Below are positions 52,501 through 64,000 of a DNA stretch of 64,000 nt, one piece after another. Under the pieces are notes generated by a model. That model worked only from the letters and a program-made list of their open reading frames with translations. It was not told where the DNA came from and did no database searches. This DNA comes from Myrica gale (taxonomy: Eukaryota; Streptophyta; Magnoliopsida; Fagales; Myricaceae). A program made the translations under genes and the position numbers. Location of the stretch: contig OZ005600.1 in the NCBI GenBank assembly GCA_963930655.1, positions 11,969,501 through 12,033,500 on the forward strand. Reading direction: 5' to 3'. Positions within the stretch are counted from its first letter, which is position 1. Each line of letters starts with the position of its first letter.

Positions 52501-55026
52501 ATAATATTTTTCAGACAGCTATGCTTTCAGTGCATTTAATAGGTAAGAATGGAAGAATTATGACGACTACTTCTCACCCTAGAGCCATAGACTTCAGCAG
52601 TGTCAAATAAAGTAATTCCACGATCAACACTGACGTCAAAGGCAGCCTTTGCAGCCTTCGTTTTTCTATCTGAAATCATCACAAAGCAAAATGAATTATA
52701 AACATGTCTTCAAATAATAGAAGTTAAGAGAATATCTCTTTCCAACTAACTAACAAATATTTGCAGAGGATAAAATTGGCTATAGATAGCAAATCAAATG
52801 TTGGTTGAGCAAAGAACCTCACAAAGAAACACTCCAACTGTTAATATATTTTAACAAGGAACATAAGCCGGAAGGAATAACATGATGGGTTAAAAAACTT
52901 GTGATGGTCTAGGTCGAGGTGGTACTTTTGATATTTCAGCTTGGGACGTATTTTTTTGGAAGGATCACGTGATCGATTCACTACAATATGAAAGAGGTAA
53001 ATATATCATCAGGAAAAGCTAATACAAGATTAATGGACACATTAATATCATATTGAACAACTTGTCACAGAGATCCAGTTTGCCTTTGTAGATACGGATT
53101 TGACTTTTATGTTCTTACGTGTAGCTGGAAAGAAGTTTAAATTTAAGGAGTCTGCAAAATGGACATAAAATAGATATATGGTCAAATCTACTTTTTTTTT
53201 TGGGGGGGGGGGTTCTGTAATTTACAACATTGGGACCAGTGATTAATGAATTGAATTTCTGTTTGTATTTCTCTTGCAAGATTCTTCATGATCGTCATTA
53301 GGTGTCCTATTGGTTTCTTAGCAGTTTCAGGTAGGGAAGCCCATTATCCCCCCTCTTCTTTACTTGTTTTCTACTTTTGCATATTTGTAGCATCTAGGTA
53401 AAAACCCACACATGTGACATTTTGATGAAGAGAGTGGAAAGAAGACTTCGGGATAGTGCATATGCATTTCTCCAAAGTAGGATTGCTCCCCATCAAGAGG
53501 ATCCACACAAGTATCGCATATATTTTCGTGTCTCTTACCACTGCGCTCATTGAAGTAGCTCAAGGACTGGAGGCACTGCAGCAAGATTACTGTCGGGAGA
53601 ATTTATCCAAGTACTGTACAGTCACCAGAAAGTCTTTTGCTAAGTTGTTCAATTAGGGATAGATAGGACATTAACATCTTATGAAGCTTACAATCGTTCG
53701 CAGGCTCTTCTGTGGAAGTGAGATGTGGACAAGTGCTGTGAAGAGCAAGGGTTTGCAAAAATATCCATCAAGGTATCATGTGGTTTGGGGTTAGGGGTGT
53801 CCTTTAATGTCACAGACTCGTAGGGAGTTAGTCTGCGGAAATACATACCTAAAGGTGGACTGGGTTTCAATACCCTGAGATGAGAGTAGGATTCACAGTT
53901 GGAATGACATATGTGTGGTGAAGAACCCTTGAATAGATCTCTACTAAGATGTTCTGTTCAGCATATGATAAGGAAAACCACTTTGGTCGATTTGTGATTA
54001 TTTCTTTTTCCGCTAATCGCTTAGTTGGTGCAGAACTAACAGCTACTTAAAGGCAGTACCTTTCGCTGAGAAACGGTGCTTGATTTCTTGCTAGTCTGTA
54101 TAGATTCAGCCTAGAACGACTGGTAGGGAGAGTAGAACAAGGTAAAGATTCTAGGGGCTCTCTGGGGTGAGTAGTTTACCCTGAACAAAGGCGAAAATCA
54201 TTCTCTTCATAACAAATAGGAGGTTCATTGTATTATGTATGTATATCTATGTACATACACACAAACATGTAAATAATATATGTAGTTTGAGTCCTTATTA
54301 CACCTATTGTTTAACACTTCTTTAATATTACACCACTAAGTCAGTTGGGTCAATTTTCTCTCGATCGTACCTTTAGATTGTATGTTAACAAACACACACC
54401 CCAGATTCGATATTAATCAGCTATAGTCAATTTTCATTCGTTTTTAAGGTAGATAGACTGGAATTTGTACATTTATAGATAGGATAGATCTCAATGTCCA
54501 ATTGTCTTCATACTTTGCAAGCCTACAAGATGAGGGGAAACAATGTCTTCCAATGGTACTGAGTTCGTCCATTCTGACCGTGACATTGAGCAAGAGTTAT
54601 GTCACATGCAACTTGAAATGAGATTTTTGATACCAAAACTAGTCAAAATAAAATTATGTAAGTTGGAAATAAAACGGCATAATACGTCAAATTATGACCC
54701 AAGGAAAACTTGAACGTAAAGCCAAGTTAATGCAAAGGATTAAGCACCAATTCCACACGAGTATCTCAAGAATGATCTTTTGTTGCCTTTTCGTCTGTGG
54801 ATTTAAGGAACTTACCGTCCCACTCAAAGTTATTCCAGTAGGTGGTGTCACCCCAAGACCAAGCTCCAATACCAAGCCTTGTGACCTTCAATTCAGAGGC
54901 CCCCAACTTCACCTTCTCTTCGTCTGATTTCAAAGCAGCGAAATCCTCAGAAGCAACAGCCCTTATCCTGGGAATTCGCTGGTGACTGAACACAGAAGAG
55001 CATGCACTGCTGACACGCATGGCCAT
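49535..55026 (-). CDS. Plastid-targeted aldo/keto reductase (At1g06690-like)
   Basis: There are ten coding exons on the minus strand: 55026-54816, 52669-52578, 52482-52442, 52346-52182, 52069-52047, 51926-51855, 51628-51461, 50259-50177, 49889-49827 and 49720-49535. They join in phase to 367 residues. The first 35 or so residues are Ser/Arg/Ala-rich and look like a chloroplast transit peptide. The barrel then starts [20 protein letters not shown]. The catalytic tetrad is visible: Asp93 and Tyr98 in [10 protein letters not shown], Lys134 in [13 protein letters not shown] and His169 in LYQLHWPG. Later motifs are [44 protein letters not shown] and [25 protein letters not shown]-dependent carbonyl reduction is inferred from the family; the true substrate is not known to me. 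Intron 1 is 2.1 kb, with a homopolymer junction near 53190-53212. All exons are intact. It is divergent from the UGT80 gene. Confidence 0.93.
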
Positions 55027-55235
55027 GGCTTCCTAATTTCAAGAAAATTCTTCACAGGCTGAGCGAAAATGGCAGGGTTAATGCGAGAGAGTAGACTGGC
55101 ACAAATTTAAGTGAATGGAATTTGGAAATGGGGACAAATGGTTCTTACAATGCACACGTTAGAAGAGCTTTGAGTGGTCACATTCTTACAAGAGTGGCCA
55201 TATCATATATATCTACTGTGCTATATATACTTTTG

Positions 55236-55241
55236 CACGTG
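55236..55241. promoter_or_regulatory. G-box CACGTG
   Basis: A perfect palindromic CACGTG in the context gCACGTGc, the core bound by plant bZIP and bHLH factors. It lies 210 bp from the reductase ATG and 410 bp from the glucosyltransferase ATG, so it could serve either. Confidence 0.45.
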
Positions 55242-55528
55242 CCAGTGCAGATTCGCAAGCGTGGATCCCTCCTCTCAAACCAGATCCGACCTGCTACCCG
55301 AACCGTTGGTACGTTTACATGTTTTATATTTTAATATTATTTTACGAAATTACAACCCTCACGCGAGCGGTTGCGTACGTGTCCCGTACCCGATCCACAG
55401 CACTGTTACGGGCAGATATACCGTTCTGCGCACTCCTCTCGAACGTGTTCTGTCTCTCTCTCTCTCAGCCTCTTGTCCCCGGACAGAGAGAATTAAGATT
55501 CTCCCTCTGAATTGTCGCTCAGCTGGTC

Positions 55529-55536
55529 TTATATAG
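55529..55536 (+). promoter_or_regulatory. Candidate TATA box of the sterol glucosyltransferase gene
   Basis: ttatatag lies 115 bp before the ATG at 55651. A start of transcription about 30 bp downstream would give an 85-90 nt leader, which is reasonable. Confidence 0.45.
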
Positions 55537-55650
55537 ACGGTGGTCCAAACACGCTTTTTATTCGTAGTCCTAGGATAGAGGCCAGATACTTCTTCGAATC
55601 TGGATCAGGACCAGCGGGGCCGGGTCGGGCGGTCGAGATCGCCGGAGTCG

Positions 55651-58600
55651 ATGGCGGAATCTCCGGAGAACCGGCGGAGGGATTCTGAGAGTTCTGGTGA
55701 GGCTTCTATCAGGATCGAGCGCGAGATTGGTGGTGGAAGTGGTAGTGATAGCAAAGAGGTCAGCAATGTTGGTTCGTTGAACAACGGTGGCACTGTACCC
55801 CCAGGTTTGTGAATCTCTATGCAATTCAGCTTTGTTTGGTTGCCGAGAAAATAACACGCATAACCGAGTGAAGATTATTTTCCGAGTTCCATCTTGTCTT
55901 CATTCCTGTTATTTATTTTTCTGTTGGTATACTAATTTGAATGCCCATAACTGGCGGGGAAAATAAACGACAATTAGAAAATGAGTAGAATTAGAAAGCG
56001 AACTTGTTACATCGTTTGCTAACAAGTAATTTCGTCATTTTTTTAAGGTGTATTTCCTTGGCTGCTTAACTGTCTGAAAATTTTGTGGTAGCATTGAGTT
56101 GCACATCGAGGTATTGAGCCCTTTTATGTGCACTTTTTGGGGGATTTCTTAATCCTGTTTCTAACGTGTTCATGTATCATTTGGGGGTGTTGTTTCAAAT
56201 GTCAACCACTGTTTTTGAGATTGTATAGAGAATGTGAAGGAGCTGAGAAGTTGCGATCGTCGTTAGGCCAATAAGACTTACTTTATGTTTTGGTCTCCCG
56301 GGGTTTGTGGGGGACGGTTTCATATCTTGTGGAATACTGCGTAAATAATCAATGGTCCATTATTCCCTTCTTGTAAAATGTTGCTTTGCTGTGGAGATAT
56401 GGGAAGTCAATATTATATAGATGATTCTAGCTGGTAATGGGTTGGCACTTATTTTTCCTACAGACCAAATTTGTTGTATGCTTGACTCTGTTTGGCTGAC
56501 ATTATATGTGAAGGGAAATCTTCTTCTGCTTCTTGAGACAGGATGGTAGTGGATGATGCACAGGCATGTCAATGTTGGAATAGGGCTACATTACAGTTGA
56601 AGGGACGTGTGGTCTTTTGCTGGGGTTGTCTAGAGGGGGAGTATAATTCGTGTTGATGGATGAGAGTTCTGAATAGGTTTCACACATGATTGGGTGATGC
56701 CTAGGAGGGTAGCTGATGTTTTGTTGTGCTGGAAAGGGATTTTAATGACCCTCGGGCCTTAGCTATTTGGAGAATGATCCCTACTTGTATTTGGTGGAAT
56801 TTATGGAGAGAGAGAAATGGGAGATGTTTTGAGGGTGTGGCTGTGTCCATGGAGGGTGTGAGGGGCAAATTTTTGCAGTCTTTGTTCTTGTGGGTGAATG
56901 CTATGTTGGGTTCTCCCTTTTCGGAGTTTTTAGATTTCATTAGTTTTCTAGCATGTTTGTTCTAGAGGTTTCAGTATAGTCCTTTGTACTGTTTCTTCTA
57001 TTCCTTTTTCTTTCAATAAAATTGCCTTATAAAAAAAACTATTTCTTCTATTTCCTTCTTTATAAAATTACCTTATTTATAAAAAAAATTTATTTTCTTA
57101 ACCAAAATTTTGAGTTAGTTATGTTTGCATTCAAAAATTTCGGATGGGTAAAAGTTTTCCTATTATTTTGGGTTTGCAAACATTACCTATGAAGCATGAG
57201 CATGCCGGGTAGGGTGGAGTGCTAGTGCTTGAAAGGTAAGGCAGTGAGACTGAGCTGGGAGCTTGATGGCACTGTGCAGCTGGGCAGGCTCAAAATCCCG
57301 CTATAGGAAAAACATTGAGAATTTATGAAGATTTTATGGAGAATAGCGGCAGATGCTGTGATAGATAGGGTCATGACTTCCTTGTGCTTCTGGTTTTGTC
57401 CATTTCCCTGCATCAATCACTAGGTTGGGTTTAGGTTCAGTGTTTCAGAGAATGAGCAGCAAGCTATGAGGACGGGATATGGAAAAGTATATTATCACTG
57501 TTATACCAGGGTGATCGTATCACTGCCATGTAAACTTAGCTATTACTTTGTGGTATGAATAGTGCTTGCAGCAGTAATATGAAAGAATTGAGGCTCTGTT
57601 TGGTTCAACCTTTCTGCTTTTTGCACTTTGAAATCCAAAAAGAAACCACCCCTTTTTTTTTCTGCAAATAGACACCCACACGCCTTCAGCCCGCACACGT
57701 TTATCTGTAATTATATTTTGCTATAGAGTAGACGTAATTAGGGCAAAAGAATGTTTGTAATTCTGTAAAATAAGTTTGGGAAGCCGCTCATTTATGAAAC
57801 CTATTCAAAACAAGACTTTTGGAAGTACTTCGTCGGGTACTACCAGAAGATGCTTTACCATTTGCCTACTTTTGAGTATGAAATCACTGAGAAACAAGGT
57901 GTGGCAAATATATAAAAGTTAGGATACATCATTTGAAGTGCAGAACTTCCATGGAAACTTGATTTTGCATAGACCCGACCCGATCATTTTGTCTGTACGT
58001 GTACTCACTGGATTACCTCATACGCTCTCAACCTATCTTTTCATTCACATATGCAGCTTGTACAATTTGACATTTATTGAAAAGTTTCTTACAGTGAAAG
58101 TAGATCTGGTTATCAGTAAGGTAGAAAGCAAGCAGGAGCGCTGAGGAGACTAGTTATTTTACTCATTTAACATGATTGTTTGGAAAGAAATGGAAAAGAA
58201 AGAAGGAAATAGATGCTAAGTCTCTTTTTGGAAACAATAAAATAGAAAGCGAAGCAAATTTTAACTTGGGGTAATAGGTTTTCTTTTTTGGTAATGATTT
58301 GCTGGTGAAATTTGAGCCCTGTCTTGATCTGGTCATTCTGTGCTATATTGCACGTGGAGTTATGTGTTTGCTTCAACCTTGAGCCTTGCACAGGTGGTAA
58401 ATTGGCTTGGTGAAATGGGGTTGGGAATTTAGCTTCTTAACATAAAAAAAGGAAAAAAAGAGAAAAAAAAGGAAGAAAGGCCTGTGGTACTTTTTACTTA
58501 ATTATTGTGCATCTGCAAATAATATTATTGATATATTTGAGTTTTGTTCATTCAGGTGTTTCTAGCAAGAATGCTTCTGAAGTAAACACGTTGATTGAGG

Positions 58601-61600
58601 CATCAAATGTTGGCAAAGTGGAATCTATAGGTCACATTAGGCTGGAAAGATCAAAAACTGAGAGGCACAGACATAACAATTTATGTGCTGAAGAGGCAGC
58701 ACAAATTTTTGACGACAAAATCTCTGTCCAGCAGAAGGTGACATTTATGTGAGGTTGCTTGATACATGGTTTTTCCATATGGTGTTACCTGGATCATTTA
58801 TTGATTTTTTTTGAACCACGCAGCTTAGTCTTTTGAACAGAATAGCTACAGTAAAAGATGATGGAACCGTAGAATTTGAGGTTCCAGTAGATGTCGAACC
58901 ACGAGCTCTTGCTGGTGGAACTATTGGTGCTTGTAAGGATGCTGTGGATGATGAGCCTCTGGATGCAACAGATCTTCAGTACATACCACCATTGCAAATA
59001 GTAATGCTTATTGTTGGCACACGTGGGGATGTTCAGCCGTTTATTGCTATTGGCAAACGTTTGCAGGTTTTGAAGTTTCTAAATCTTCTACAATCTTATT
59101 ATCCATTTCCTCAATGTGTGAATAATCTTTCAAGCTTTGACCTTGATGGAGATTTTAATTTTCTCATTTGAGTACATGAAAGCTACAAAAGTGTAAGGAT
59201 ATAAGATGCAAGAACTATTTAGGTTTAAGGTTTTTTATTTTATTTTATTTTCTTTAGGCTATGGGTTATCTTATTTATGTAAGCAAGCCTAAAAGATTAC
59301 GACAATGGTGCTAGTGTCATAGTTGGAGGGTGTAAAGAGTACTTATCTCATTTTTCAAAGATGATAGATAAAGAGATCTTTCATATACAAATTCCATTTG
59401 TAATTTGTACTTCAAAATTGCCCTATGTTCAAGGCTAGATTTCCTTCATTTTTGCTTTGTCCTGCATCTCGCAGCTTTACTATTTGTTTCGTTCTTCCTT
59501 GTTTTTGTTTTTCTGCTTATATTAATTTTGGGTACTTCTGAACAGGTTTAGGTCAGAAGATTTTGTTAATGTGATTAATGAATACCTAATGTACAATTGT
59601 GCCACCTTTGTGTTTGGTTAGATGAGTCTAAGTTATCTTAGGGCATTTAAATTGCAATTTCTGCTTATTGATTATTCCAAGATATGAAGAATCTGTGAAC
59701 TGAAATTCGATGTTTGGATTAATATTCGTACATATTGATTGCTTTGCTTATATTTATATTCTACTTATATGTGGGCCGTGCAAGATATTTGGAGGGTAAT
59801 TTGAGTTATTTACAAGAATATTTTGCATGCAGGACTATGGCCATCGTGTTCGGCTAGCAACTCATTCAAATTTTAAAGAATTTGTCTTGACTGCTGGGTT
59901 GGAGTTTTACCCTCTAGGCGGAGATCCAAAAGTTTTGGCCGGTTGTATGTATCTAAATGGGCCATTTATGTTTGAATTTTCTGTGTGATCTTATGATGAC
60001 TGTACGCTATCTTGTCAAAGTAGTTGCATATCTGATGTCTGTGATCAAGAAGCTGTGGTTGGGAAATGGCTTTCCCTGACTGTTGATGCATAAATTGCTT
60101 CAATGATGCTTTTGTGGCATATCTGAGGCATGGGCTTATGATGCTTTGAAGTTTTTTATACATTGCTTGTTTTCCAATTTGATGTATGTTTTGTGTTTTA
60201 GATTGTTTTTTATGCTCATCCAGATTTTGCTATGAATTATTAGAATGTATAAACTAACAAGGCATATAGCTAAGGGAAATCAATTAGCAGAGTACAGAGG
60301 CTATGTTTGGGCGCTTAACAAAGCAGTGTGATACTTTTGACCATGTGAATTGTTTTCATAGAAATGGAATATTGATATTTTCACCTCTTTCCTTATTCTG
60401 GTGTGAATAGCCTCTTGATCCTAGACCTCTACCTAATTATTTTGGTATGCGAATATTGTCTTTTCCACTCCCATCTCTCTCTCCCCGTTATACACTCACA
60501 CTTGCTTACTCTCTTTATTTCGTTGTTTCGAATCGGCATTATTTCTTTCATGCACCTTTTTTAACAGATTGGTTTCTTATCCCAAGTATCCCAAGTACTA
60601 ATTCTTTTATTAACAGTAACTAATTCGACGAAAGGAATAAGAAAGCAACGCTGAAGCACAGGAAAAAGTAGATCTTATGTTTTGTGCCATTATTATTATT
60701 ATCATTGTTGCTGTTGTTGATAATTATTCTTTCACTGTCATTATTCTCTGTGTTACCGTTAATGTTTTGGGTATTAATACTGGTGTGAAAATTAGGGTTT
60801 GCAATGTATAGAATGGGAGAGAAAAGATTAATCTCCCTTCTCCTCACAATGTCATCAGATAGTGATCATGAAATTAATACAGTTGGCAAATCACTCATCA
60901 TAGAGATTATTTCCCTCAATACTAATTCTTTCCTTAACAAATACAATAATTGTTATTATATTGAGTCTCATTCGTTCTTACTTTTCGAAGTTGGAAGAAG
61001 CTTGTTGACTGATTGAGTTTCTTTCCTCAAACAGATATGGTTAAAAATAAAGGGTTCTTGCCATCGGGACCTTCTGAGATACCTGTTCAACGAAATCAAA
61101 TGAAGGAAATTATTTATTCTTTACTTCCAGCATGCAAAGACCCAGATATTGATTCCGGTATCTCCTTTAAAGCAGATGCAATCATCGCCAATCCCCCCGC
61201 ATACGGTAAGCTCTTGTTGCTGTTGTATTTGTTACAATATTTCAAGTATCAGGAACTTTTGTTCTTCTGTTTGATAAGTAATGAAATTTGTTAGGAGGAG
61301 AATTGTCTGGTTAACAGGGCACAGAAAAGCTATTCATATATGAGTTATAATGTGAAATTCAAAAAATGAAGAATTTAAGGGTGATGAACCTTCTTTGTCT
61401 TTGCATTTAGTACACATGCGATTCTGATGTAGTTCTCAGTCACCTTTCATATGGAAGTTCATCAGTCCTACATAACACCCCCCCCCCCTCCCAACCCCAA
61501 AAAAAAGGTCATTTTGATTATGATGAGGGATTTTTTTGAGAATATTTCTGGTTTTGATCAATTATGAGAGATAAATTCTGCCAGAAATTTCTGGTTGTCT

Positions 61601-63479
61601 GGTGCTTAATCCACGGGTTTCTTGAGCTTCTTGGTGACGGGAGTGCTATGTGGGAATGAACTTGGTAGGAAGGACTTTGTAAGTAGTTGAATGAAAAAAG
61701 ATTCGAGCTTTCTGATACATGATTTTAGCTTTCATTAGTCATTCAACTACCAGATTTGTGGATTTTACCCTTTAACATTTTAGATTGTGCCATTGTATGC
61801 ATTTTTGGATGGTAGTGAGAAAAGACTGAAGTTATGGCTATGCTCTCACAAGCACAATACTTTACAATGACTACTACTCATGGATAAGGTTCTAGATTTC
61901 AAAAATTTGGGTTGAAATGCCCTGGAAGACGTAGAGTCTCCCACTTATTTGACCTCTGAATTTGAAATTATCAAACTTTCTGGGTAATTTGTATTTGAAG
62001 CCGAGTCTGGTTTCCCAACTCTCAACCAGATTAATTTTAGGTTCAATTTCCACTTGATTTCTACTATTTGTAAATTTTGAAACATTATCGTAGGCTATGT
62101 TTGTTTTGCTAAAGATAAACTGAGATAAAACTAGTTTCTTCTACCCTTGAATGGGAATGTATTGTGGTACCTGATCGTATTCTTACTTTCCATAATTATT
62201 GAAGTTGAGCGTATATTTTGCTGTATCATATGCTTTTAGTAACCATCAACAATCTTCTTTAGGGCATATCCATGTGGCGGAGGCACTAAAAATACCGATT
62301 CATATATTTTTCACGATGCCATGGACGTAAGTCTTGTCTGGGTAATTGTATCTTACTGAGTTATGTATTGTTTTTAACCGATCTTTATCTGTTAAGTGCA
62401 TAGTTTCATGTATTGTACTGGTCAAACTTTGCAACATGTTTAGTGGAGAATTTTGAACTGCGTTGCATACGTATTTCTCTTTTCATACCAGGCCAACTAC
62501 TGAATTTCCACATCCTTTATCCCGTGTAAAGCAGCAAGCTGGATATAGGGTGAGTGTATTGATTAGTTTTCTTTTGTTGTTGCTCTTCTTTCCTGCCTAA
62601 TTTGAATATTGTAGCTTCCCAGCCTCTTCCAGTTCTGTTGTATTCTACTGAATTTTTGGCGCTGTGCTTTAATTCTTTTCAGCTGTCATATCAAATTGTT
62701 GACTCCTTGATTTGGCTTGGGATTCGGGACATGATCAATGATGCTCGGAAGAAAAAGATGAAGCTTCGTCCTGTAACATATTTAAGCGGCTCACAAGGCT
62801 CTGAATCTGATATCCCACATGGATATATTTGGAGTCCTCACCTTGTTCCTAAACCAAAAGGTGGTTGCCTTTTATTTCAATCCTGTCTTGTTCTACTTCC
62901 GCTATTGGTTAAACATAGTCATAAGCAGGGCGGCTTTCGATGTTTGATACAATGGATTTGAGTTAAAAGAAGATGGGTTTTGGCTGAGTTGCTGTGGGGT
63001 CATTGTGGCCGGCAGGGTGCTCTGGAGGATATCTCTCCTTATTCTGTGCTATTGTGCTATTTGCATTCTCTTGTATTTTGCCAATAAATTAGTTTTTCAT
63101 AAGATGTAAATCAGTTTGTTATTCGTGTCCTTCAACTCAAGCTCGTTGCTCTGTTCTCCATTTTAGTTTTTTACTTTCTTTTGCTTTTCTGTTTTGTGGT
63201 TTTTCTGGGTTTCTTCCCCTGTTGAAGTGAGACAGAATTTACTTGGTTTGAAACAACATATTGTGCATCCTCCTTGCAAAATGAGCAGGCATGAATTTTG
63301 AGGCAAACATATGAATATCTAGAAGTCATTTAATTTGTTCTCCTGCAGATTGGGGACCAAAGATTGATGTAGTGGGATTTTGCTTCCTTGATCTTGCGTC
63401 GAACTATGAACCTCCCGAATCACTTGTCAAATGGCTTGAAGCTGGTGAAAAGCCTATTTATATTGGATTTGGCAGCCTT
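55651..63479 (+). CDS. UGT80A2: Sterol 3-beta-glucosyltransferase, UGT80A2 type (N-terminal 431 residues; continues right)
   Basis: There are nine coding exons: 55651-55804, 58556-58737, 58824-59066, 59833-59944, 61035-61205, 62263-62326, 62492-62549, 62683-62860 and 63349-63479. All are in phase, and the last ends at a gtgagt donor, with the remaining exons beyond the window. The protein begins with a Ser/Glu/Gly-rich leader (MAESPENRRRDSESSGEA). Family signatures follow: AAQIFDDKIS, NRIATVKDDGTVEFEVP, the nucleotide-sugar transferase N-domain motif MLIVGTRGDVQPF (about 173-185), DYGHRVRLATHSNFKEFV, GGDPKVLAGYMVKNKG, ADAIIANPPAYGHIHVAEAL, IFFTMPWTPT, FPHPLSRVKQ and YIGFGSL. UGT80 enzymes transfer glucose from UDP-glucose to the sterol 3-OH at membranes, forming steryl glucosides. 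The UDP-binding C-terminal half is not in view. The sequence is closer to A2 than B1 from memory. Intron 1 (2.75 kb) contains a LINE end. Confidence 0.92.
56680..57041 (+). mobile_element. 5'-truncated LINE end in UGT80 intron 1
   Basis: The plus strand reads WVMPRRVADVLLCWKG-like sequence, then IPTCIWWNLWRERNGRCFEG and WVNAMLGS, ending in a stop. A 3' tail with a polyadenylation-like caataaaattgcc and a short A run follows. This is the same LINE lineage as the fragment at 40936-41218. The left boundary is approximate. It has the same orientation as the host gene. Confidence 0.8.
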
Positions 63480-64000
63480 GTGAGTTTGATTTCTTATTTC
63501 TCACATCAATTCTTATATTCTCCTGCCGTAGTATCCCTTCATATCGAAGCCGAAGATTATTTTTTCAATAGTTTAGTGGTGAATTTTACTCCTGAGGTTG
63601 TCTCCAGAAATTTTCAATCCATGTTAGGATAGAAAACACATCAAATTTGTTAGTCATTGGATGTTTTGACTTGTTGAGAACCCTGTTAAATTATTACCTT
63701 ATACTTTGATTATCAAAATATCAGATATTCTGGGATGTGGTATAACTTCCCTGATGATCATATTACGTTTATCGACCACACAATATACGTTAAGAGAATT
63801 TTTTTTGCATATACCATAGTTTCAAATGAATAACATGTAAGAACTTTGGTCAAACAACAGCGGAATTTTTATACAGGATATTTTGTTCTGTTAGGGATAT
63901 TCGGTCCCCTTGAGGTCTAGATTTCCTTGGTTTCACGAATTCTGATCTAGGTTAAGCCTAGCTCGTGCTTGAAGAAAGTTAGAATAAAGCTTGAGTATTC
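63480..64000 (+). other. Intron 9 of the sterol glucosyltransferase gene (incomplete)
   Basis: Begins with gtgagt after GFGSL. The expected next exon (starting PVQEPEKM in relatives) is not present before the window ends. Confidence 0.7.

Larger units (their letters stand above)
55027..55650. promoter_or_regulatory. Shared upstream region between divergent genes
   Basis: Only about 620 bp separate the reductase ATG (minus) from the glucosyltransferase ATG (plus), so the two leaders and promoters must share this interval. It contains a G-box palindrome and TATA-like words for both directions (ctatatata at 55221-55229; ttatatag at 55529-55536), plus a (TC)n run near 55450. Confidence 0.6.

Noticed and set aside
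53191-53213. T run joined to G run in the reductase intron
   Set aside because: Homopolymer junction; may be a sequencing or assembly artefact and has no visible function.
52428-54927. Several plus-strand and minus-strand ORFs in the aldo/keto reductase region
   Set aside because: They overlap its exons or lie in its 2.1 kb first intron; no family resemblance.

Overview
This 64 kb window is nuclear DNA from a flowering plant. Its genes have many short exons with GT..AG introns. The proteins include plant-specific types: a PB1-containing Raf-like kinase, a PTS2-targeted peroxisomal thiolase and a plastid-type aldo/keto reductase. The intergenic DNA is AT-rich and full of plant-type MITEs, TRIMs and an RNase H-bearing L1-type LINE. 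A woody eudicot seems likely from the protein sequences, but I cannot name the species.

Layout from left to right. (1) 850-1293 (+): the last two coding exons of LSM5. (2) 2499-3450: a complex inverted duplication carrying copies of an exon from an unidentified gene. (3) 4588-6628 (-): a complete four-exon Dim1/DIB1-like gene (TXNL4B type). (4) 6790-20385: two diverged copies of a duplicated block. The left copy (about 6790-9885) ends in a dead copy of the last thiolase exon and carries a hAT insertion. The right copy (10540-11292 plus 17683-20385) is split by a 6.4 kb LINE, itself carrying two small LTR elements, and runs into the intact thiolase gene. (5) 20165-25956 (-): a complete 14-exon peroxisomal 3-ketoacyl-CoA thiolase of the KAT2/PED1 type. 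(6) 26.1-37 kb: a gene-free zone of mobile DNA. It holds three Mutator-type elements with exact 9-bp target duplications, one of which is a Pack-MULE carrying pieces of a BAM-type receptor kinase and a LEA2/NHL protein. It also holds LTR-element remnants and several copies of an AT-rich MITE. (7) 37275-45543 (-): a complete eight-coding-exon Raf-like MAPKKK of the PB1 group. (8) 49535-55026 (-): a complete ten-exon plastid aldo/keto reductase. (9) 55651-63479 and beyond (+): the first nine coding exons of a UGT80A2-type sterol glucosyltransferase, head to head with the reductase across about 620 bp.

The host genes do unrelated jobs (RNA processing, fatty acid beta-oxidation, kinase signalling, redox metabolism, sterol glycosides), so nothing suggests a functional cluster. 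I found no previously undescribed biological system. The best leads are evolutionary: the Pack-MULE with pieces of two unrelated genes, the LINE that lacks its reverse transcriptase core yet carries two TRIMs, the asymmetric duplication whose two copies show each other's insertion sites empty, and the palindrome-cored Mutator MITE. All exon boundaries were read by eye from reading frame, splice signals and remembered family sequences. No alignment or transcript data were available.
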